Source: Lentilitoribacter sp. Alg239-R112 (GTDB lineage Bacteria; Pseudomonadota; Alphaproteobacteria; Rhizobiales; Rhizobiaceae). From it: DNA of 64,000 nt. The notes below the pieces were generated by a model. That model did no database searches, was not told where the DNA came from, and saw only the letters and a list, made by a program, of their open reading frames with translations. The DNA lies in the NCBI RefSeq assembly GCF_900537175.1, contig NZ_LS999833.1:2046001-2110000 (forward strand), in the 5' to 3' direction. The translations under genes were made by a program, and so were the position numbers. Positions 61,807 through 64,000 of this stretch are shown in pieces; position 1 is the stretch's first letter; each line of letters starts with the position of its first letter.

Positions 61807-63180
61807 ATGAAGATTGAATCAAAAGGATACTTCGAGCAAAAACCAGATCCAAGTCCAATTAACAGTACCAAAAACCAATCAGATAAGGTTCATGGAACTG
61901 TAGCGAATACCAAAACAAAAGGAAAATTCTTAACCTTTGGCCTCTTATTGACTGTTTTGTTGTCAGTTGTTGCTTGGGATTATTGGAACCCAAATACATC
62001 AGACTTAGCGATGAGCCAGATAGACAAGACGGCTCCGAAGGTTTTAGAGATAGAACCACAAACAATTTCAAATGATATAGTCATTTTAGGGATGATCGGG
62101 GCAGATCAAATAGTTCCAGTTGTTGCACCCTTTGATGGTGTAATTACAAATATTTACGGTCAATTGGGTGCAGCTGTGACCGGTGGAAAAGTTCTGCTAA
62201 CGCTTGATACCAGCGAGATTGAAATTCAGTTGCGAGAGGCAGAGGCGGAAACCATCAGATCGCGCGTAGCACTTGATTTACTCAAAAACTGGAATTCAAG
62301 TGGAGAAGTTTTGCGGGTACAACGTTCCCTAAAGACGGCAGAGTTATTGCTATTAAGTCTGGAAACAAAAACGACCGAACTCGCAGAGCTCTTTAAACGA
62401 GGCATCGTATCCAGAAATGAATATAATGGCTTGATTGAGCAGCGCGATAGACAAAAATTTACCGTTCTTGATCAACAACTTGATCTTGAGAGAATACTTG
62501 CAAGAGCGAATAAAGAAAATACTCGGTTGGCCGAACTTACGTTTCAAAACGCTCAATCTCGGCACATCCAGTTAAACAATCAAAAAAATAGAGCTTCAAT
62601 AACAGCTGAAAAATCAGGTATTCTTACGCGCGCTCCGTCCTTAAATAACTCCGCACTGGCAACACCCACAATCGAGCCTGGTGTTCGAGTTGCAAGCGGG
62701 CAAGCACTATACGCAATTGCTGACGCTACGACGTTGATAGTATCAAGCACAATTGATGAAGTTGATGTACACAAAATAAGAATGGGTCAAAAAGTTACAA
62801 TTGAGAGTGACGCATTCCAAAATAAAAGTTTTATCGGTGAAATTGTCAGTATCAGCGCGGAAGCTATTGAAACCGGAAGCAGCAGTAGTGTTCCAGTTTT
62901 TGAAGTCCGCGCCCGATTTTCACCTTCAAACGAAATTAAATCAGGTGTTGTAAGGTTGGGTATGTCTGCGCGAATGACAATCGAGATCTATAAAAATCCC
63001 GACGCTATCATAGTCCCTATATCTTCAATACATTATATAGCTGATGAACCATTTGTGGGCGTTAAAGATAAGATAACCAATAATATCGAATATGTACCCG
63101 TTGAACTAGGGCAAACAACATTGGATGGTATAGAAGTTAGTGCAGGTTTAAAGTCTGGCGACTTGATCTTTATTCAATAG
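61807..63180 (+). CDS. HlyD/MacA-type periplasmic adaptor
   Basis: This 457-residue protein has one N-terminal transmembrane helix (about residues 38-56). A split lipoyl/biotinyl-type domain is seen in VVAPFDGVITNIYGQLGAAV and later SGILTRAPS. The central coiled coil spans about residues 135-260. A beta-barrel domain follows with VSSTIDEVDVHKIRMGQKVTI. It links the FtsX-type permease to the TolC-type channel. It is the last gene of the four-gene operon. Confidence 0.9.
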   Translation: MKIESKGYFEQKPDPSPINSTKNQSDKVHGTVANTKTKGKFLTFGLLLTVLLSVVAWDYWNPNTSDLAMSQIDKTAPKVLEIEPQTISNDIVILGMIGADQIVPVVAPFDGVITNIYGQLGAAVTGGKVLLTLDTSEIEIQLREAEAETIRSRVALDLLKNWNSSGEVLRVQRSLKTAELLLLSLETKTTELAELFKRGIVSRNEYNGLIEQRDRQKFTVLDQQLDLERILARANKENTRLAELTFQNAQSRHIQLNNQKNRASITAEKSGILTRAPSLNNSALATPTIEPGVRVASGQALYAIADATTLIVSSTIDEVDVHKIRMGQKVTIESDAFQNKSFIGEIVSISAEAIETGSSSSVPVFEVRARFSPSNEIKSGVVRLGMSARMTIEIYKNPDAIIVPISSIHYIADEPFVGVKDKITNNIEYVPVELGQTTLDGIEVSAGLKSGDLIFIQ

Positions 63181-63294
63181 CGAATTGTTACAACAATCCA
63201 AATAATATGGCAATACTTTTCGAGTAATCAATAATACTTCAAGTAACTTGTTAATCTCGGTAGGAACGTGGATCAGCACAAAAATTATGCCTCC

Positions 63295-63492
63295 TCAGGG
63301 CCATTCTCTGTCAACATCGCAAACATCGACGACACTAGCTAACTTAGCACATGCAAAATTTGCGTTACGATTGTAGGATGATACAGCATCTTTATCCATC
63401 TCTATGGCCAAAGTGGGAGTAAAACCATTTTTCTCGAATGCATGACTAAGGAGCCCTGCCCCAGAGAACAAATCAATCATTTTAATTGTCAT
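63295..63492 (-). pseudogene. N-terminal fragment of a C5-cytosine DNA methyltransferase
   Basis: MIDLFSGAGLLSHAFEKNGF is motif I (the AdoMet-binding FSGAG loop), followed by AIEMDKDAVSSYNRN (motif II). The frame ends after about 65 residues, before the catalytic PPCQ motif, with a stop right after DREWP. No continuation of the family is visible downstream. It is a truncated gene and may mark an old restriction-modification system. Confidence 0.75.
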
Positions 63493-63735
63493 ACGTCGAA
63501 ACCCATCAGATTTTTCTGAAAGGATTACATCTGATTTAGGTTAATAAATTGATCCCAAAACAATATTCCAAAAATTTTAAGGGAGATCAATTATCATATC
63601 AGTTTATATTACTCTGTCGCATCTCATGCCATTCAAGCCCGACGAAAATGAAACCCAAACGGCACCCAAGAGTTAAAAGCGCAGAGGCACAGCAAACTTA
63701 TTTAGAGCTAACCCATTCTATAATATAAGAAATTT
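63493..63735. other. Spacer between methyltransferase fragment and tRNA fragment
   Basis: About 240 bases with no recognisable gene, repeat or strong hairpin. Confidence 0.3.
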
Positions 63736-63780
63736 TGGTAGCGGGAGAGGGACTTGAACCCCCGACACGCGGATTATGAT
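63736..63780 (-). other. 3' half of tRNA-Met(CAU): probable attachment-site scar
   Basis: Read on minus this is the anticodon loop ATCATAA, the 3' anticodon-stem strand TCCGC, variable region GTGTC, a T arm closing GGGGG with CCCTC around TTCAAGT, acceptor strand TCCCGCT and ACCA. The 5' half is absent: the sequence before the anticodon loop neither pairs with TCCGC nor holds a D arm. Tyrosine integrases commonly recombine in the anticodon loop or T loop and leave such 3' halves at an island's far end. Confidence 0.7.
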
Positions 63781-64000
63781 GTGTCATGTTCACAGGCTAT
63801 AATATTGATTTAATTAATGTATTTTGCGCCATACTAGCACTACGTTAGTTTTTGAAGCGGAAACGATGAAATTCATAGCTAGGCTCACGCAAAATCTTGC
63901 AAACACCCTCTCAATTATTTCATTGCTTCGCAGATACTCAATAAGTCAGCTTAATGCAATTTACGACTTCTGAAGTGGCGGAGATCAGTCAACGGCTGTT
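63781..64000. other. Terminal stretch beyond the tRNA fragment
   Basis: No recognisable gene. A 43-codon minus-strand frame around 63815-63945 (ending VVLVWRKIH) abuts the tRNA scar but matches nothing I know; an element may continue past the window edge. Confidence 0.25.

Noticed and set aside
63736..63780. A functional tRNA-Met gene
   Set aside because: Only the half from the anticodon loop to the 3' end is present; no D arm, 5' acceptor strand or 5' anticodon-stem strand can be found upstream on the minus strand.
1..64000. CRISPR array, phage structural genes or a replication origin
   Set aside because: No regularly spaced repeats, phage gene order, or repABC/parAB/dnaA-like genes were seen on either strand.

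Overview
The window reads as an accessory, IS-rich stretch of an alphaproteobacterial genome, probably a plasmid, chromid or genomic island in a marine or host-associated Rhizobiales/Rhodobacterales-like bacterium. The evidence is an erythritol-type locus whose EryA/B/C/D, triosephosphate-isomerase-like and RpiB-like proteins match the Brucella/Rhizobium set in kind and length, plus alphaproteobacterial-style sugar ABC operons, a TRAP operon and the 3' half of a tRNA-Met. Nearly all metabolic genes lie on the minus strand in tightly overlapping operons. Species cannot be named from the sequence alone.

Layout. 1-3.46 kb: a binding-protein sugar ABC operon, with its ATPase cut by the window edge. 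3.97-4.67 kb: a decayed IS6-family element. 4.79-10.04 kb: an amino-sugar operon (GalNAc/GlcNAc type: NagA-like deacetylase, AgaZ/KbaZ-like protein, ROK kinase, AgaS) headed by an unusual regulator joining an RpiR-type HTH to a DeoR-type sensor domain. 10.2-11.3 kb: a gene-fragment and IS scrapyard. 11.3-14.26 kb: a membrane-anchored alpha/beta hydrolase divergent from a membrane AraC-type regulator. 14.45-14.84 kb: a chimera of two IS elements that also supplies the stop codon of the next gene. 14.82-32.82 kb: one long tetritol/polyol operon: SorC/EryD-like regulator, five-gene ABC importer with two ATPases, EryA kinase, 2-hydroxyacid dehydrogenase, EryB, class II aldolase, second FGGY kinase, HAD phosphatase, EryC, DhaK, DhaL, TIM, RpiB. 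Erythritol would be phosphorylated, oxidised and isomerised to erythrose-4-phosphate, and free tetruloses could enter through the DhaK/DhaL pair.

33.05-35.30 kb: an intact IS6-family element, the truncated remains of a glycerol-dehydrogenase-like gene and an SDR gene, and a second decayed IS6 element. 35.34-45.90 kb: a visibly more GC-rich block holding the whole oxidative L-fucose pathway, a taurine/sulfonate-type ABC importer with an extra small membrane protein, a signal-less sulfatase and a GntR regulator. Every junction from the regulator to the sulfatase and from the ATPase through the pathway genes is overlapping or very short. The simplest reading is uptake of a sulfated fucoside or fucose sulfate, desulfation in the cytoplasm and oxidation. 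An intact IS6-family element (46.08-46.89 kb) closes this block.

46.97-53.80 kb: an operon with a TRAP transporter, OsmC-like protein, cytochrome P450 and class V aminotransferase, divergent from an Lrp-type regulator; its substrate is unknown. 53.8-55.5 kb: a dead RND efflux-pump fragment and an orphan GntR regulator. 55.5-58.1 kb: two tandem paralogous proteins of unknown family and a small secreted four-cysteine protein. 58.36-63.18 kb: a complete MacAB/TolC-type export operon. 63.3-63.8 kb: a truncated cytosine methyltransferase and a 45-bp 3' half of tRNA-Met that looks like an attachment-site scar. No CRISPR array, rRNA or complete tRNA was seen.
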